The notes: generated by a model not told the origin, from the letters alone. Counted from the first letter of the stretch, positions 29,087-39,673 are shown. The stretch: 64,000 nucleotides of DNA from Mesorhizobium caraganae (GCF_016836705.1 NZ_JAFCGY010000020.1:1-64000); one strand, 5' to 3'. Numbers and translations are program-made.

Positions 29087-30048
29087 TTGTCCTGCTCCTG
29101 GGCGCGTGCCTGGGCCTGCTGGAACAGCATGATCGGCACGATCAAGAGCAGCAGCAGGATGACGGCGACGGCCGACGACACCGGCCAGTCACGGTTGGCG
29201 AAAAACTCGTTCCACAAGGTCTTGCCGATCATCAGCGTCTGCGAGCCGCCGAGCAGGTCGGGAATGACGAACTCGCCCACCGCGGGGATGAACACCAGTA
29301 GGCAACCGGCAATGACGCCAGGCAGCGACAGCGGGAAGGTGATCTTCCAGAAGGCTGATGTTGGCGGACAGCCGAGGTCCTTAGCTGCCTCAATCAGCGA
29401 ATAGTCCATCTTTTCCAGCGACGAATAGAGCGGCAGCACCATGAATGGCAGGTAGGAATAGACGATGCCGATGAAGATCGCCGTGTAGGTGTTGAGGATG
29501 ATCAGCGGCTGATTGATGACGTGCAGCGACAGCAGCAGCTGGTTGAGCAAGCCTTCGGGCTTGAGGATGCCGATCCAGGCGTAGACGCGGATCAGGAACG
29601 AGGTCCAGAACGGCAGGATCACCAGCATCAGCAAGGTCGGGCGGATGGTCGCCGGCGCGCGCGCCATCCCGTAGGCGATCGGGAAGCCGACGAGCAAGGT
29701 CAGGATCGTCGAGACTGCAGCGATAATGACGCTGGTGACATAGGCTTTGAAGTAAAGCGCGTCCTGCGTCAGCCAGACATAATTGTCGAAGTTGAGATCG
29801 CGGAAGCCGGCGAAGAAACCGGAAATGCCGTCCGTGAAGTCGAGCACCGGCGTGTAGGGCGGCATGGCGATTGCCGATTGCGACAGCGAAATCTTGAAGA
29901 CGATGATGAACGGGATGAAGAAGAAGAACAGCAGCCAGAGATAGGGGACGATGATGACGAGCCGGCTTACAAAGCCGGCGCCGAGCCGTGTGAGCAATGG
30001 TTTGGCCGCTGTCGATGGGCCGGCGTCGGTGATGGCGATGTTGGACAT
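29083..30048 (-). CDS. potH: Putrescine/spermidine ABC transporter permease PotH
   Basis: A 321-aa permease. A cytoplasmic N-terminus of about 25 residues leads into six helices, with a large periplasmic loop after the first. The EAA motif is SLIEAAKDLGCPPTSAFWKI. It pairs with PotI and binds the ATPase PotG. It follows potG after 9 nt and overlaps potI by 4 nt, consistent with a tightly coupled operon. Confidence 0.88.
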   Translation of the reverse strand: MSNIAITDAGPSTAAKPLLTRLGAGFVSRLVIIVPYLWLLFFFFIPFIIVFKISLSQSAIAMPPYTPVLDFTDGISGFFAGFRDLNFDNYVWLTQDALYFKAYVTSVIIAAVSTILTLLVGFPIAYGMARAPATIRPTLLMLVILPFWTSFLIRVYAWIGILKPEGLLNQLLLSLHVINQPLIILNTYTAIFIGIVYSYLPFMVLPLYSSLEKMDYSLIEAAKDLGCPPTSAFWKITFPLSLPGVIAGCLLVFIPAVGEFVIPDLLGGSQTLMIGKTLWNEFFANRDWPVSSAVAVILLLLLIVPIMLFQQAQARAQEQDK

Positions 30049-30057
30049 GGCCGCCCC

Positions 30058-31197
30058 CTATCGTGTCAGCACGACGCCGGCGTCCGGCCGGAAGGAGACC
30101 CAGGCGCGGTCGTTCCAGGTCAGCGGATCCTCGGTGACGCGCGCCGCGTTGAGCGCGCTTGCCCTGATGATCTGCCCGTCATCCAGCCTGATGTGGTAAA
30201 CGGTCATGTCGCCGAGATAGGCGACGTCGTAGACTTCGCCCTCCAGCGCATTGACGGCGTCCGCCGGCTTCTTCGACGTTACCTTGATCTTCTCCGGCCT
30301 GATGGCGAAGACGATGTTGGAACCAGCTGCGGTATCGGTGTTGTTTTCGACGACGATCTGGGCCCCTGTCGCGCCGGTGATGCGTGTCGTATTTGCCGCC
30401 CGCTCGGCGACCTTGCCCTCGAACATGTTCACATTGCCGACGAAGTGGGCGACGAAGCGCGAGCTGGGTGCCTCATAGACTTCCGCCGGCGTCGCCACCT
30501 GCATGACCTCGCCCTTGTCGATGATGGCGATACGGTCGGCCATCGTCATCGCCTCTTCCTGGTCGTGGGTGACGACAACAAAGGTGAGGCCGAGATTTTG
30601 CTGCAGATCCATCAGCTCGAACTGCGTTTCCTCGCGCAGCTTCTTGTCCAGCGCGCCGAGGGGCTCGTCGAGCAGCAACACTTTTGGCCGCTTGGCAACC
30701 GAGCGGGCGAGCGCGACGCGCTGGCGCTGGCCGCCCGACAATTGGTGCGGCTTACGCTTGGCGAACTGCTCGAGCTTGACCAGCTTCAGCATCTCGGCGA
30801 CGCGCTTTTCGATATCCGGCGCCGGCATGCCTTCCTGCTTGAGGCCGAAGGCAATGTTCTTTTCCACGCTCATATGCGGGAACAGCGCATAGGACTGGAA
30901 CATCATGTTGACCGGGCGGCGATAGGGCGGGATGCCGCGCAAATCCTGACCGTCGAGAAGGATGCGGCCGGCGGTCGGCTCCTCGAAGCCGGCGAGCATC
31001 CGCAGCAGCGTCGACTTTCCGCAGCCCGACGCACCGAGCAGGGCGAAGAACTCACGCTCGAAGATGGTCAGCGACAAATTGTTGACGGCGGTGAAGTCAC
31101 CGAACTTCTTGGTGACGTTCTCGAATTGAATGTATGGCTTGGCGTTCGGGTCGTTCCATGGCGCGAAATCCCTGCGGATGCTGCCAAGCGATTTCAT
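30058..31197 (-). CDS. potG: Putrescine/spermidine ABC transporter ATP-binding protein PotG
   Basis: A 379-aa ABC ATPase: Walker A GASGCGKST, signature LSGGQRQRVALARS and Walker B VLLLDEPLGALD. A C-terminal TOBE-type regulatory domain follows (about residues 275-379), as in PotA/PotG/MalK. The start at 31197 is set by GGAGTGGGAC just upstream; the frame is open to 31275 through the intercistronic stem-loop. It powers import through PotH and PotI. Confidence 0.9.
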   Translation of the reverse strand: MKSLGSIRRDFAPWNDPNAKPYIQFENVTKKFGDFTAVNNLSLTIFEREFFALLGASGCGKSTLLRMLAGFEEPTAGRILLDGQDLRGIPPYRRPVNMMFQSYALFPHMSVEKNIAFGLKQEGMPAPDIEKRVAEMLKLVKLEQFAKRKPHQLSGGQRQRVALARSVAKRPKVLLLDEPLGALDKKLREETQFELMDLQQNLGLTFVVVTHDQEEAMTMADRIAIIDKGEVMQVATPAEVYEAPSSRFVAHFVGNVNMFEGKVAERAANTTRITGATGAQIVVENNTDTAAGSNIVFAIRPEKIKVTSKKPADAVNALEGEVYDVAYLGDMTVYHIRLDDGQIIRASALNAARVTEDPLTWNDRAWVSFRPDAGVVLTR

Positions 31198-31238
31198 GTC
31201 CCACTCCGTCCTGTTTTTTTGCTTCTTGCCCCAGAAGA

Positions 31239-31268
31239 ATGGCCCCGGCAGGTGACTGCCGGGGCCAT
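31239..31268 (-). terminator. Intercistronic stem-loop between potF and potG
   Basis: A 12-bp perfect stem, ATGGCCCCGGCA (31239-31250) with TGCCGGGGCCAT (31257-31268), and a 6-nt loop. It lies 10 nt after the potF stop. The following minus-strand sequence has only a mixed T/C tract. Such stem-loops after binding-protein genes usually protect the upstream mRNA or cause partial termination, so that more PotF is made than PotGHI. Confidence 0.65.
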
Positions 31269-31278
31269 GTCGCATTGC

Positions 31279-32376
31279 TTACTGGCCAGTGACGATCTTG
31301 GTCCAGCTGCGCGTGATCAGGCGCTGCGTCTTGGGATCGTAGGGCTGGACCGTATAGAGTTTTTTCAAGGTCTCGGCGTCCGGATAGACCGCCGGATCAT
31401 CCAGCAGCGCCTTGTCGACGAACTGCTGCGAGGCCTTGTTGCCGTTGGCGTACAGCACATAGTTGGACGACTTGGCGATCACTTCCGGCTTCATCATGTA
31501 GTTGAGGAATTCGAGTGCCTCGGCGACATGCGGCGCATCTGCAGGGATCGCCATCTGGTCGAACCACATCTGCGCGCCTTCCTTCGGCACGGAATAGCCG
31601 ATCTCGACGCCTTGCTTGGCCTCGACGGCCCGGTTGCGCGCCTGGAAGACGTCACCCGACCAGCCGACCGCCAGGCAGATATCGCCATTGGCGAGCGCGT
31701 TGATGTATTCCGACGAGTGGAATTTGCGGATGTACGGCCGCACCTTCAGCAAGGTCTCCTCGGCCTTGGCGATGTCGTCGGGCGAGGTGCTGTTGGGGTC
31801 GAGGCCGAGATATTTCAGTGCCGCCGGGATGATGTCGGCCGGCGAGTCCAGCACATAGACGCCGCAGTCCTTCAGCTTGGCCAGGCTATCGGGATTAAAG
31901 AACACATCCCAGCTGTCGATCTTGTCGGTGCCGAGTGCCGCCTGCACTTTCTTGAGGTTGTAGCCGATGCCGACCGTGCCCCACATGTAGTTGACCGAAT
32001 ATTCATTGCCCGGATCGTATTTGGCGGTCCGCTCCAAAACCGTGTCCCACATGTTGGAAATGTTCGGCAGCTTCGACTTGTCGAGCTTCTGGAACACGCC
32101 GGCCTGGATCTGGCGCGCCAGGAAGTTGCCGCTGGGCACGACGACGTCATAGCCGCTGCCGCCGGCAAGCAGCTTGGTCTCGAGGATCTCGTTGGAATCG
32201 AAGGTGTCATAGACGACCTTGATGCCGGTTTCCTTGGTGAAGTCGTCGATGATCGAGCTGTCAATGTAGTCCGACCAGTTGAAGACATTGACGACGCGGT
32301 CCTCGGCATGGCCACCGACGGTAAAAAGCGTCAGAAATGCCGAGGTTGCCGAAAGCCAGAGCGCTTTGCGGATCAT
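31279..32376 (-). CDS. potF: Putrescine-binding periplasmic protein PotF
   Basis: A 365-aa solute-binding protein with a clear signal peptide (MIRKALWLSATSAFLTLFTV, then cleavage near GHAED). The mature part has the polyamine-binding family start VVNVFNWSDYIDSS and internal YDVVVPSGNFLARQ and WFDQMAIPADAPH stretches, in which aromatic and acidic residues hold the polyamine. AAGGAGAA upstream of 32376 decides the start. First gene of potFGHI. The puuA-puuB genes 7 kb away could degrade the imported putrescine. Confidence 0.9.
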   Translation of the reverse strand: MIRKALWLSATSAFLTLFTVGGHAEDRVVNVFNWSDYIDSSIIDDFTKETGIKVVYDTFDSNEILETKLLAGGSGYDVVVPSGNFLARQIQAGVFQKLDKSKLPNISNMWDTVLERTAKYDPGNEYSVNYMWGTVGIGYNLKKVQAALGTDKIDSWDVFFNPDSLAKLKDCGVYVLDSPADIIPAALKYLGLDPNSTSPDDIAKAEETLLKVRPYIRKFHSSEYINALANGDICLAVGWSGDVFQARNRAVEAKQGVEIGYSVPKEGAQMWFDQMAIPADAPHVAEALEFLNYMMKPEVIAKSSNYVLYANGNKASQQFVDKALLDDPAVYPDAETLKKLYTVQPYDPKTQRLITRSWTKIVTGQ

Positions 32377-32753
32377 GCTGTTCTCCTTTGATGAGTGTTC
32401 CTTCGCCAATTCGTCGCTGTTCCAGCGCGATTGGGCATTTGCTTCAGAGTATTGAGCTTTCCGGGCAGCCACAAGCGCGAACTGCCGGCGCCCTGCGGGC
32501 GGTTCGACGAGCAGCGGATGATGGCTCTGTGTGCCCGTGTGGCGGGCGCGCCGACGCCGTCAGAGGCTTTCGCCGTGGCGCGGGCAGGGATACGACGCTG
32601 TGATCCGGTCTTGGTCCGACCGGCGGGGACACTTGGCAAGATACGCCTGTCTTGTTGTTGCCGTGTCTCCAGCCTGCCCGTGCGGTAGCAACGTTGTCAA
32701 TGGCCCATCTCGCGCTTTGGGCGCGCGGCGTCGTCAAATGGGCAAAGGCAGCG
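32377..32753. other. Intergenic region upstream of potF, no gene recognised
   Basis: 377 bp between two leftward genes, expected to hold the potF promoter. The open frames present are mutual shadows rich in Arg/Pro without ribosome sites. No clear hairpin, repeat or known operator was seen. Confidence 0.4.
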
Positions 32754-33707
32754 TCAATTAGGGGACGGCAGGCCGGTGACGCCTGGCCGCGCCGGCCGCG
32801 CCTGGCGCTTGAATTCGAGCCCGATATGGACGAGCAGCGCGGCAACCACAACGGCGCCGCCGATGATGGTGCGCACCGAGGGCACCTCGGCATGGACGAG
32901 CCAGACCCAGATCGGGCCAAGGATCGGCTCGAAAGTGCCGAGCAATGCCGCGATCGCCGCCGGAACGAGGCGGGCGCCGGTGGCGAAGAAGGCAAGGCCA
33001 AGGCCGAGATTGACGACGCCGAAGGCAAACAGGAAAGCCATGTCGTGGCCGGAAACCTCAAACTGCGTGGCTTGCGATGCGGCAAACGCCGCTGCCAGCA
33101 TCGTGCCTAGGCAGGTCGCCGGTGTCATGCGGACATGGGCGAAGCGCCGGGTGATAACGGTGGCAATCGAGAACATGACGGCGATCAGCAGCGCCAGCCC
33201 GTCGCCGATCGGCGATACGGCGCCGTCGAGCGATTCCGACACCATGATGGCGACGCCGGCGATGACGGCGGCGATCGCCACCCAGGTCGCGACGGCGACG
33301 CGTTCGCGAAATAGCACCCAGGCAAGCAAAGCCGCCAGCAGCGGCACGCCGGCCTGCATCAACAGGATGTTGGCGACGGTGGTGTAGGCAAGCGCGACAA
33401 CGAAGCAGGTCGAGGCAGTGGCGAAGCACACGGCAACGGCAAGGCCGGGCAGGCCCATGTCGCGAAACAGCCGCGGCACGCCCCGCCAGCCGTCGCGCCA
33501 GGCCATGAAGCAAATCAGGAACGCAGCCGCCCACAGCGAGCGCCAGAACACCACCGTCCAGCTGTCAGCGGTGTCAATGAAGCGGGCAATGGTGCCGCCA
33601 AAGCTCCACATCAGCGCCGACAGGAATACCAGCAGGAAGCCGATGCGCTCGTCGCGCGGCGACACGGTCGGCGAAGCAGTTGTCGGCATTGATGCGGTGT
33701 CGGTCAT
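32754..33707 (-). CDS. EamA/DMT-family transporter
   Basis: A 317-aa membrane protein with about ten hydrophobic helices in two EamA repeats (residues about 20-155 and 165-300), the layout of drug/metabolite exporters such as RhaT- or YdcZ-like permeases. The first repeat starts RIGFLLVFLSALMWSFGGTI and the second ends GAVVVAALLVHIGLEF. Ends in a basic tail. The substrate is unknown. It stands alone between potF and the DUF2167 gene. Confidence 0.85.
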   Translation of the reverse strand: MTDTASMPTTASPTVSPRDERIGFLLVFLSALMWSFGGTIARFIDTADSWTVVFWRSLWAAAFLICFMAWRDGWRGVPRLFRDMGLPGLAVAVCFATASTCFVVALAYTTVANILLMQAGVPLLAALLAWVLFRERVAVATWVAIAAVIAGVAIMVSESLDGAVSPIGDGLALLIAVMFSIATVITRRFAHVRMTPATCLGTMLAAAFAASQATQFEVSGHDMAFLFAFGVVNLGLGLAFFATGARLVPAAIAALLGTFEPILGPIWVWLVHAEVPSVRTIIGGAVVVAALLVHIGLEFKRQARPARPGVTGLPSPN

Positions 33708-33873
33708 GGGTGCGACTGTCGGCTATCTCGGGACGGCATGATGCACAATGGACGACAGAAACGTGCCGCATTCGCCTAGCGCAAAGGCCACGGCCGCACG
33801 TGATCCAGCCCGGTATTCCCTTTGGCGCACCGCCTGCCAGTCGGCGGCATTCAGTCAAAAAAATCGGCGGCGC

Positions 33874-34773
33874 CTATGACTTGGTCTTGTTGCCGCGGAT
33901 GAAGCGCCAGAGACCGGCCAGCGGAACCAACAGGAGAATGCCGAATTTCTTCAGCGCGATCAGCGCGACCGCAATCAGCCCTGCCTTGGCCGCCAGTTTG
34001 CCGGCGATGAGGCCGCCAATGCCGACTGCGGCGACGGTGTCGGTGCCTGGCAGGAAGTCAGTGTATTTCTTGCCGGTGTTGAAATCGGCAACGCCGAGCA
34101 CTTCCTCCAGGCTCTGCTTGATCTCCGGCAATTGTTCGACCGTGGCGATGTAGCTCATCACGAAGACGCCTTCCCGGCCGAGGAAACGGACATCGTAGTT
34201 GAGCGTGTGGACGGTATCGTCGCCGAACTGCAGCTCCTTTGCCCAGTGCAGCCGCTTGTGGACGAAATCATAGACCGGGGGCGAAGCCCAGCCGATCAGC
34301 TTGATCGGCTGATAGCCGTCCTTCACCCGCTGATCGTTGGCCGACAAAGTGTCCGCCCGCATGCTGCTCAGCAATTCGGCGTAGTCGATGGCGGCGGCGT
34401 CGCTGTCATCGACATGGCCGATCTTTTCATAGCGCAGCTCGATTCCCCAACCGTTGCCGGCGATGGGCTCATACTTGGCCGGGAAAATCATGCCGATCGC
34501 TTCAGAGGCGGTATCAGGCGGGTTGCCCCAGGCCTCGGTCAGAACGGATGTCGCATCCTTCTTGTCCAGAAAGTAGAACTTGTCCTTGAGATCGAGATGG
34601 ATGCCTTCCGGAAGGTCGACCGCGCCGGTCTTCGGATCGATCTTGTCCAGGAATGCCTTGCCGTCGTCGCTATACTGTTGATAGCCCTTGAAGAATTCAG
34701 AGGATTTTTCCGCCAGAGCAGGCCCTGCCGAAAAGGCAAGCGCCACGCCAAGCCACAAAGCTTTCCTGTCCAT
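33874..34773 (-). CDS. DUF2167 family membrane protein
   Basis: A 299-aa protein with a signal peptide (MDRKALWLGVALAFSAGPALA), then a periplasmic domain with the DUF2167 features (GAVDLPEGIHLDLKDKFYFLD and GWASPPVYDFVHKRLHWAKEL). Hydrophobic segments near the C-terminus (VAAVGIGGLIAGKLAAKAGLIAVALIA region) precede a short basic tail. The start at 34773 has AGGGGGGTGGC upstream. It is probably anchored in the inner membrane with a periplasmic domain. Function unknown; related proteins are stress-induced in other proteobacteria, but nothing here shows that. Confidence 0.8.
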   Translation of the reverse strand: MDRKALWLGVALAFSAGPALAEKSSEFFKGYQQYSDDGKAFLDKIDPKTGAVDLPEGIHLDLKDKFYFLDKKDATSVLTEAWGNPPDTASEAIGMIFPAKYEPIAGNGWGIELRYEKIGHVDDSDAAAIDYAELLSSMRADTLSANDQRVKDGYQPIKLIGWASPPVYDFVHKRLHWAKELQFGDDTVHTLNYDVRFLGREGVFVMSYIATVEQLPEIKQSLEEVLGVADFNTGKKYTDFLPGTDTVAAVGIGGLIAGKLAAKAGLIAVALIALKKFGILLLVPLAGLWRFIRGNKTKS

Positions 34774-34922
34774 ATAAGCCACCCCCCTGGCTGCCCTCAC
34801 CTTTCGATACCGCAGCGCCGATGCTTAATCAATATTTCGATCGCCTCGGCTGGGATAGGATCTATATTTCACGTCGCTAATGTGCAGGCGCCTCTTCGAG
34901 GACCCACAAACCTCGACAAGCA

Positions 34923-36356
34923 TCACTGAAAGTCGAAGGCGCTCAAGCCCGTCACCATCTCGTCGAGGCCGAGCGGGCGGGTCACCGGCGGCTCGGCGCG
35001 GGCGAGACAGCCGATGCGTTCGCACAGCCGGCAAGCGGGGCCGATCGCCGTGGCGGCGCCCTGTCCGGTCTTTGCCGACGCCGGCAGCCCCGCGCCATAG
35101 ACGATCTCGTCGCGAAAGCCGATGTCGCAGCCCAACAGCAGCGCGGTACGGCGCGGGCGCTCCGAGAACGAGCCTTGCGGCCCCTCGAGCGTGCGGGCGA
35201 TGCAGAGGAACTCGGCGCCGTCAGGCATTTCCACAGCCTCCACCAGGATCTGGCCAGGCAGTGCAAAGGCGGCATGCACAGGCAGTTTCGGACAGCCGCC
35301 GCCAAAACGGCTCTGTGGAAAGCCTTGGCCGCCCGCCTTGCGGAAGCAGTTTCCGGCATTGTCGACCTCGAGCATGAAGAACGGCACGCCGGAGGCACCC
35401 GGACGCTGCAGCGTGGTCAGACGGTTGGCCGCCTGCTCGAAGGAAACGCCGAAGCGTGAGCGCAGCACATCAATGTCATAGCGGGCGCGGACGGCAGCGG
35501 CGTGGAACGACTGGTAAGGCATCATCAAGGCATGGGCGGCGTAGCTGCCGAGTTCGAAGCGGGCGAGCCGGCCGGCTTCATCGGTGCCGAGCTTCAGCGC
35601 CTGGATTTCGCCGGCGACGGCGACGGTCATGCGGATCAGGCAGGCCTCCATGGCGACCTCGCGCAACTGGTCGAAAGGCGACAACCGTTCGGACAGGAAC
35701 AGGCGCTGCGAATGGCGGTCATAGCGGCGGCGCCAGTTCGGCATGGTGGCGACCGGCAACACCTTGACGACGATGCCGTATTCGCGTTTCAGCCAGGCTT
35801 TCAGCGCGCCGAACAGATCATCGCCCGGGGAGAGCACCGAGGTGAAGGCCTCGGCCTCTTCCTCGAGTGCTGCAAAATGGTTCGGCCGGCGTTCGAAAAT
35901 CTCGTGCACCTCGTCGATCGGCAGCCTGGCGCCGGAAAGTGCTGTTGCCCTGCCCTCGCGCGCCAGCAGCTCGTTGAGATCGGACAGCCGCTCGGCCTGC
36001 TCGCGATAGGCGCGAAACAGCTTTATCATCGCGGCCGACGCGTTGGGCGCAGCCTCGGCGAGCTCGATCAGCTCCTGGTCGCCCGGCAATTCGCCGGCAA
36101 GCAGCGGGTCGCCGAACACCTCCTTCAAGGCCGAGATCGACCCCCTCGCCTCGCCCTGCAGCTCATGCGGGTCGACCTTGTAGACCGAGGCCAGTTTCAG
36201 GATCAGCTGCACCGTCAGCGGCCGCTGATTGCGCTCGATAAGATTGAGATAGGAGGGCGAGATGCCGAGGCCTTCGGCCATCGCCGTCTGGGTCAGGCCC
36301 TTGGCGAGGCGGATGCGGCGGATGCGCGGCCCCGCAAAGATCTTCTGGTCGGCCAT
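34923..36356 (-). CDS. XRE-family short-chain acyl regulator, RamB/ScfR-like
   Basis: A 477-aa regulator. The N-terminal HTH (about residues 13-65; [20 protein letters not shown]) is followed by an ImmA/IrrE-like domain in which the HExxH zinc motif is not kept (VAMEACLI stands in its place). The C-terminal domain carries CRLCERIGC, a possible metal or redox site. This is the layout of RamB/MsmR/ScfR-type regulators of acetate, propionate and glyoxylate genes. It is divergent from aceA with a 248-bp shared region holding three TTTACA-type repeats, so aceA is its likely target. It may bind acyl-CoA or other small acyl ligands. Confidence 0.85.
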   Translation of the reverse strand: MADQKIFAGPRIRRIRLAKGLTQTAMAEGLGISPSYLNLIERNQRPLTVQLILKLASVYKVDPHELQGEARGSISALKEVFGDPLLAGELPGDQELIELAEAAPNASAAMIKLFRAYREQAERLSDLNELLAREGRATALSGARLPIDEVHEIFERRPNHFAALEEEAEAFTSVLSPGDDLFGALKAWLKREYGIVVKVLPVATMPNWRRRYDRHSQRLFLSERLSPFDQLREVAMEACLIRMTVAVAGEIQALKLGTDEAGRLARFELGSYAAHALMMPYQSFHAAAVRARYDIDVLRSRFGVSFEQAANRLTTLQRPGASGVPFFMLEVDNAGNCFRKAGGQGFPQSRFGGGCPKLPVHAAFALPGQILVEAVEMPDGAEFLCIARTLEGPQGSFSERPRRTALLLGCDIGFRDEIVYGAGLPASAKTGQGAATAIGPACRLCERIGCLARAEPPVTRPLGLDEMVTGLSAFDFQ

Positions 36357-36373
36357 CGGCTGTCCTTGACAGG

Positions 36374-36440
36374 AATTTTACAACGCTTGCGCGCCATGAG
36401 CGCACATCGATTTTTACAATCGTGACAAATTTACAGCGCT
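36374..36440. promoter_or_regulatory. Three TTTACA-type repeats between the regulator and aceA
   Basis: Three similar elements: AATTTTACAACGCTTGCG (36374-36391), ATTTTTACAATCGT (36410-36423) and AAATTTACAGCGCT (36427-36440). They share TTTACA followed by A/G and, in two cases, CGCT. A fourth partial copy, ATTTTTACAACC, starts inside the aceA coding region near 36612. They lie just upstream of the regulator start and 165-230 bp from aceA. They are candidate operators for the RamB/ScfR-like protein. Confidence 0.5.
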
Positions 36441-36604
36441 CGCCCGTCAAACACAACACAGGTTTTCTCTTATTTTCTGCGAGATATGACGGTTTCCCTG
36501 GGCTCTCTTCGCGACGCAATGTAAATGATGTCACACACCGACGGCGCAAATTTCCGATTACGCGACGTTGCAAGACACTGGCATCGATTGATCTGGAGCG
36601 ACCA

Positions 36605-37894
<1,290 letters not shown>

Positions 37895-37948
37895 CAGCAA
37901 ACAACCAGAGGAAACGCCCAACAGGGCAAGGGGCACAGGAGAAGAAAA

Positions 37949-38191
37949 ATGGCATCGATAAGCCGCGTCAAGGAACGTGCAGAAGAGCAGTCCACCACCA
38001 TGAGCGTCGACCAGCAGGCGACCATCCGCATGCTGGCCAACGACCTGCACAGGCTCAATCAATCGGTGATGAAGGCAGTCGAGGCGGGCGTCTCGGTGGA
38101 ACTGGTGCGCTCGGCCCGGCACCATGGCGGCGACGGCAATTGGGGTGACCTGCTGATCCCGGTGATCGTCACGCAGCAGAGTCACGGATGA
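37949..38191 (+). CDS. Small conserved rhizobial protein downstream of aceA
   Basis: An 80-aa soluble helical protein (MSVDQQATIRMLANDLHRLN; AVEAGVSVELVRSARHHGG). The C-terminal third has GNWGDLLIPVIV, suggesting a short folded end. It follows aceA after 54 nt and precedes the terminator at 38259-38297, so the two share a transcript. I do not recognise a named family; a small helper or regulator of the glyoxylate shunt is only a guess from position. GGAGAAGAAAA precedes the start. Confidence 0.72.
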   Translation: MASISRVKERAEEQSTTMSVDQQATIRMLANDLHRLNQSVMKAVEAGVSVELVRSARHHGGDGNWGDLLIPVIVTQQSHG

Positions 38192-38258
38192 TCTTCCCTT
38201 ACGGAAGCTTTGTGCTTACGGAATCTTCTGACACGGTCATGCACTGGCCGATTTCAAC

Positions 38259-38297
38259 GTCACCCGCGCGTTTTCAGTGCGGGTGACTTTCGTTTTT
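38259..38297 (+). terminator. Rho-independent terminator of the aceA operon
   Basis: A 9-bp perfect stem GTCACCCGC/GCGGGTGAC (38259-38267 and 38279-38287) with an 11-nt loop, followed by TTTCGTTTTT. It is 68 nt after the small gene. Confidence 0.85.
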
Positions 38298-38467
38298 GAG
38301 CACGAAATTAACTACAGTTTGAAAACAGACCTTGGTTTCGCGGTTTAATATTTCCGGCTATATTTCCCGGCTCCGCCATTTCAGCTTGACATGGCGCGCG
38401 ATCTCGCGCCAATTGGCTCTCGTATTTCAACCCTGCATTGAAGCAGCGCCGAGTGCCCGCACCGCCC

Positions 38468-38929
38468 ATGTGCCCTGTGAATCGCGAGACCGACACCGCC
38501 AAACATCTGAAGTCGACAAGCAGGGATGCGAACTCCAAGATATCAACGGATTTCTCCCACGTGCTGGTCGTCGGAAAATCGCCGATCAACCGGGTGGTGG
38601 TGTCGAAGATCGTCGAGAAGTCCGGGCTGAAGCCGATCTCCGAGTCACTCGAAATGGCGACCAAGACACTGCGCACCCTCATTCCGGGCGCCGTCGTTCT
38701 CGATGGCGGCGCCGACAACAAGGATTGCGACGCGCTGATGTCGGCCATCGATGCCTTGCGGCGAGCGTCGGGCCGGTCGCTTCCCTCGGTGATCCTGCTT
38801 TCAACCAAGACCGGCACGCCCGAAAGCCTCGGCCTGTCCAGCGTGGTCGATGTCGTGGTGGCCAAGCCGATCACCACCGAAAGGCTGCAACCGGTGATCG
38901 ACCGGCTGATCGGTCTCGGGCGCGGCTGA
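38468..38929 (+). CDS. Degenerate response-regulator receiver protein
   Basis: A 153-aa protein. After an N-terminal tail of about 30 residues it follows the CheY fold (HVLVVGKSPINRVVVSKIVEK; TLIPGAVVLDGGADN; SVILLSTKTGTPE; VVVAKPITTERLQPVI). The acidic pair that binds Mg at the first strand is replaced by GK, while the phospho-accepting Asp (VVLDGG), the Thr/Ser switch (LLSTK) and the AKP Lys are kept. It may therefore act without normal phosphorylation. The start could also be TTG at 38438. The start at 38468 has no clear ribosome site. There is no output domain. Confidence 0.7.
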   Translation: MCPVNRETDTAKHLKSTSRDANSKISTDFSHVLVVGKSPINRVVVSKIVEKSGLKPISESLEMATKTLRTLIPGAVVLDGGADNKDCDALMSAIDALRRASGRSLPSVILLSTKTGTPESLGLSSVVDVVVAKPITTERLQPVIDRLIGLGRG

Positions 38930-38965
38930 TCGCACTCCGCGGCGTTCGAAAACCCGTCGAGCCGG

Positions 38966-39673
38966 TCAACCTTTCCTGTCGATGCTTTCGATCAATGCCG
39001 GCAGTTCCCCGAGATCAACAATCTGCCGAAAGCGCGGTGCTGAGACCGGTGGCTCGACATGTTCCAGCACCCAGGTCAGTTCATGCGGGATGTAGACGCC
39101 CCAGCTGCCGGCCTCGATGGCCGGCACCACGTCCGACTTGAGCGAATTGCCGACCATCATGCTGTCCTGCGGGCTGCCGTGGCGGCCAAAGATCCTGGCA
39201 TAGGTAGCGGCGCTCTTGTCGCTGACGATCTCGACGGCATCGAACAGGTCGCCAAGGCCGGACGCCGCCAGCTTGCGCTCCTGGTCGAACAGATCGCCCT
39301 TGGTGATCAGCACCAGATGATAGGCGCCGGCGAGCCTTTCCACGGTCTCGCGCGCATGCGGCAGCGCCTCGACAGGGTGGCCGAGCATGTCGCGGCCGGC
39401 GGCAAGGATTTCGGCGATGGTCGCGGCCGGCACACGGCCCTCGGTCACCTCGATCGCCGTCTCGATCATTGAGAGGGTGAACCCCTTGATACCGAAGCCG
39501 TAAACGGCAAGGTTGCGCTTTTCGGCTTCGAGCAGCCGCGCCGAGATGTGCTCGACCTCGCCATGATCGGCGAGCAATGCCGCAAAGCGCTTTTCGGTCA
39601 TGCGGAAGAACTGCTCGTTCTGCCACAGCGTGTCGTCGGCATCGAAGCCGATGGTTGTCAATTTGCCTGGCAT
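38966..39673 (-). CDS. HAD-superfamily hydrolase
   Basis: A 235-aa phosphatase of the HAD superfamily: motif I FDADDTLW (nucleophile Asp11 and Asp13), motif II near LVLITKGD, motif III Lys in SDKSAATYA and motif IV GNSLKSDVVPAI. The helical cap lies between motifs I and II (about residues 20-95). It may act on phosphoglycolate or another small phosphate ester. The reading frame is open back to 39910 through a palindromic repeat, so I chose 39673. Glycolate oxidase in the window makes phosphoglycolate an attractive substrate, but that is only a suggestion. Confidence 0.83.
   Translation of the reverse strand: MPGKLTTIGFDADDTLWQNEQFFRMTEKRFAALLADHGEVEHISARLLEAEKRNLAVYGFGIKGFTLSMIETAIEVTEGRVPAATIAEILAAGRDMLGHPVEALPHARETVERLAGAYHLVLITKGDLFDQERKLAASGLGDLFDAVEIVSDKSAATYARIFGRHGSPQDSMMVGNSLKSDVVPAIEAGSWGVYIPHELTWVLEHVEPPVSAPRFRQIVDLGELPALIESIDRKG

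Noticed and set aside
29521-32391. A 956-codon open frame on the plus strand across potF-potH
   Set aside because: It is antisense to three clear ABC transporter genes, is rich in His/Arg/Asp as expected of a GC-rich shadow frame, and has no ribosome site or domain.
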